Assembly (NCBI GenBank): GCA_036506395.1
Contig: DASXRU010000135.1
Location: 1 to 64,000, forward strand
Source of the DNA: DASXRU01 sp036506395
GTDB taxonomy: Bacteria > Acidobacteriota > Blastocatellia > Pyrinomonadales > Pyrinomonadaceae
DNA: 64,000 nucleotides
Direction of reading: 5' to 3'
Positions 63,352-64,000 of this stretch are shown piece by piece (within the stretch, counting starts at the first letter, position 1; each line of letters begins with the position of its first letter). Made by a program: the position numbers and the translations under genes. Under the pieces are notes generated by a model. The model was not told where the DNA came from. It made no database searches and saw only the letters and a program-made list of their open reading frames with translations.

Positions 63352-63418
63352 GGCCATGACTTGAAACAGATATGGTTGCTGTGTTGGTGTAGTTGTTGGT
63401 GCCCTCCTTATTCCAGAA

Positions 63419-64000
63419 TCAGAAAGTGATTCCGTAGTAAACGAACAGGGCGTTGTTTTTGCGCCCATGGTTGCCGATGCTGTAGCCAACATTGAACAGA
63501 CTGCTTTTCGGCAAGGTGAACGAGAACCCAGGCGTCACGTAGCCGAAAGCATTTTTCCCGCTGAACCAGTCGGCGACGAAAGTCACTTTCTTCGCCAGCG
63601 GTTGCTCGTAGCCGACGATTGCTCCGCCTTGAGTTCCAGCCCCTTTTGCTAGTCCCGGCAGCCCATATCCACCACCGGTGATTCGCGGACCGTAATTCCC
63701 TTTCACTTTCTTGCTGACTACGGAGTAGAGAAAGCCGAAAGTGTTTGCCCCGGTGCGGTGTGCGATCGGCGTGTAAAGCAGGGCGCCCGCCGACACCGCC
63801 ACCCCGGTTGTTTCGCTGCTATAGAACTGCCACTTCACGTTGGGTGAAGCGTAGACTGGCTGATTGGGCGCGAGGGCGTCGATGGCGGAGATATTGATGC
63901 CGACTTCAACGCCCCTGGCGACTCCGAACACGGCGCGCGGCGTATAAATCTGAAAGCCGCCATTGGCATGGCTCTCGAAATGCGAGAGGAAATCAAACTC
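63419..64000 (-). CDS. Outer-membrane beta-barrel protein, 5' end outside window
   Basis: 193 C-terminal residues. The pattern is alternating amphipathic strands with Gly/aromatic turns (VYASPNVKWQFYSS, GVAVSAGALLYTP, TFGFLYSVVSKKVKG, VTFVADWFSGKNAFGYVTPG) and a terminal strand ending NNALFVYYGITF with the C-terminal Phe needed for barrel assembly. The frame is open to the right edge; the GTG at 63931 is not a likely start because the upstream residues (FDFLSHFESHANGGFQIYTP) continue the fold. No family is recognised. It lies 190 bases upstream of glnA in the same orientation and could be a porin or a glycan-related barrel. Confidence 0.72.
   Translation of the reverse strand, partial: EFDFLSHFESHANGGFQIYTPRAVFGVARGVEVGINISAIDALAPNQPVYASPNVKWQFYSSETTGVAVSAGALLYTPIAHRTGANTFGFLYSVVSKKVKGNYGPRITGGGYGLPGLAKGAGTQGGAIVGYEQPLAKKVTFVADWFSGKNAFGYVTPGFSFTLPKSSLFNVGYSIGNHGRKNNALFVYYGITF

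Noticed and set aside
63343..63357. Possible sigma54 promoter (TGGC...TTGC) in the glnA leader
   Set aside because: The required GG-N10-GC spacing is not met.
63340..63410. Gln-rich reading of the CA-rich glnA leader as a glutamine leader peptide (HQQLHQH)
   Set aside because: No ATG, GTG or TTG start codon lies between the preceding stop and the Gln codons in that frame, so translation is unlikely.

Overview
The window most likely comes from an Acidobacteriota chromosome, probably Blastocatellia (subdivision 4). This rests on the Oar-like TonB-dependent receptor with a carboxypeptidase-regulatory N-domain, a glycan-degradation locus without SusD, a moderately GC-rich coding style, and many families of short palindromic repeats between genes. 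No marker gene fixes the taxonomy. Nearly every gene lies on the minus strand, so transcription reads from high to low coordinates. There is no rRNA, complete tRNA, transposase or CRISPR array.

Region 1 (about 1-27,480) is a polysaccharide-utilisation locus. In transcription order it encodes a TonB-dependent receptor, GH29 alpha-fucosidase, GH36 alpha-galactosidase, a PF05426 lyase-like lipoprotein, a GH88/105 unsaturated-uronyl hydrolase, GH97, GH28, a GH36-like enzyme with NPCBM domain, a second PF05426 protein, a sodium:sugar symporter, a small two-helix membrane protein, GalK, GalT, L-fuconate dehydratase and a solute-binding protein that runs off the left edge. On the other side of the control region are a plus-strand SDR dehydrogenase and a LacI-type regulator. 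Two LacI-type palindromes 21 bp apart overlap a good minus-strand promoter. The inferred target is a glycan containing galactose, fucose and uronic acid: secreted enzymes cut it, the symporter imports sugars, GalK/GalT handle galactose, and the SDR plus fuconate dehydratase suggest non-phosphorylated fucose oxidation.

Region 2 (about 27,630-64,000) is an unusually long co-directional run of amino-acid and nitrogen-assimilation genes. In transcription order: a partial outer-membrane barrel protein, glnA, gltB, gltD, ilvB, ilvN, ilvC, a cupin, ilvE, proB, proA, proC, ilvD, cimA, lysC, thrC, thrB, an aspartate-type aminotransferase, then hisZ-G-D-C-B-H-F-IE-N-A. Several neighbours overlap by 1 or 4 bases. 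A tRNA 3'-end fragment directly abuts the hisA stop at the boundary with region 1.

The most interesting regulatory structures are not annotated by ORF finding. A complete histidine attenuator lies ahead of hisZ: promoter, 33-aa leader with nine His codons, antiterminator and terminator. A second attenuator ahead of gltB has a candidate leader peptide rich in Leu/Ile/Val, suggesting that glutamate synthase and ilvBNC are controlled together. The glnA leader has further hairpins and shares a 15-nt motif with the gltB leader. At least ten families of inverted-repeat pairs sit between genes, and several abut or enter the starts of genes, including the signal-peptide coding regions of two enzymes.
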